Shown one piece after another: positions 6,300-6,368 of a DNA stretch of 6,368 bases; the stretch's first letter is position 1, and each line of letters begins with the position of its first letter. The position numbers and the translations under genes are program-made. Location: positions 1 through 6,368 of the forward strand of contig JAAUTJ010000292.1 of NCBI GenBank assembly GCA_012031475.1, in the 5' to 3' direction. This stretch comes from Leptolyngbyaceae cyanobacterium SM1_3_5 (GTDB lineage: Bacteria; Cyanobacteriota; Cyanobacteriia; Elainellales; Elainellaceae). Under the pieces are notes generated by a model that worked only from the letters and a program-made list of their open reading frames with translations, was not told the origin of the DNA and ran no database searches.

Positions 6300-6368
6300 G
6301 CGGTCGAGAGAGAAGCCAAGGCAAGCCAAGCGAAAGCAGCGCCAAGCTGGAGGTAGAACTCAAAGACC
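6300..6368 (+). promoter_or_regulatory. 5' leader of the next gene with GGAGGT ribosome-site motif
   Basis: At least 69 bases of purine-rich leader follow the promoter. GCCAAG occurs three times (6315-6320, 6325-6330, 6341-6346). A small possible hairpin CAGC/GCTG (6337-6340 and 6346-6349) sits against GGAGGT (6349-6354). No ATG, GTG or TTG follows the motif inside the window, so the start codon would be at least 15 bases after it. That is long for a ribosome site, and the motif may have another role. Confidence 0.45.

Noticed and set aside
1..6368. CRISPR array, insertion sequence, tRNA or rRNA
   Set aside because: No regularly spaced repeats, transposase motifs, terminal inverted repeats or tRNA-like arms were seen; frequent CGATCG matches are HIP1, not a local array.

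Overview
The window looks like cyanobacterial chromosome. The HIP1 octamer GCGATCGC and its core CGATCG recur through genes and spacers (for example at 1340-1347, 1442-1449, 2000-2007 and 4145-4152). The protein families (DinF-like MATE, DrrA-type ABC ATPase, CodA-like deaminase, DUF2141, GHL10 glycosidase, Nth-like endonuclease) and the way they read also fit a filamentous or Leptolyngbya-like cyanobacterium, but the genus cannot be fixed from this sequence.

Layout. 1-681 (+) is the C-terminal half of a MATE/DinF efflux protein, cut by the window edge and frameshifted near its end. 736-1587 (+) is an intact ABC-2-type ATPase. Converging on it from the right is a minus-strand pair: an intact CodA-like amidohydrolase (3353-2088), followed 24 bases later by a secreted DUF2141 protein (2063-1603) whose signal peptide is out of frame with the mature domain. 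3354-3928 is mostly non-coding; it holds an inverted repeat, a candidate small one-helix membrane protein (3581-3795, frameshifted) and a good sigma-70 promoter (3827-3854). That promoter faces a secreted GHL10-type glycoside hydrolase (3929-5490, one frameshift). After 34 bases comes an endonuclease III-like DNA glycosylase (5525-6232) with two frameshifts but all catalytic and Fe-S residues. The window ends in a strong promoter (6264-6293) and a purine-rich leader with a GGAGGT motif, driving a gene beyond the edge.

The genes do not form one pathway: they are export, nucleobase salvage, envelope and DNA-repair functions in several small transcription units. The most striking feature is six one- or two-base frame breaks in 6.4 kb. 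They hit five reading frames, with protein similarity resuming directly after each and no substitution-type nonsense codon seen. Most are in short homopolymers; two sit against a HIP1 octamer and can be explained by one extra GC. This points to consensus-sequence error or very recent decay rather than old pseudogenes. I found no convincing new multi-gene system, mobile element, CRISPR array, tRNA or rRNA.
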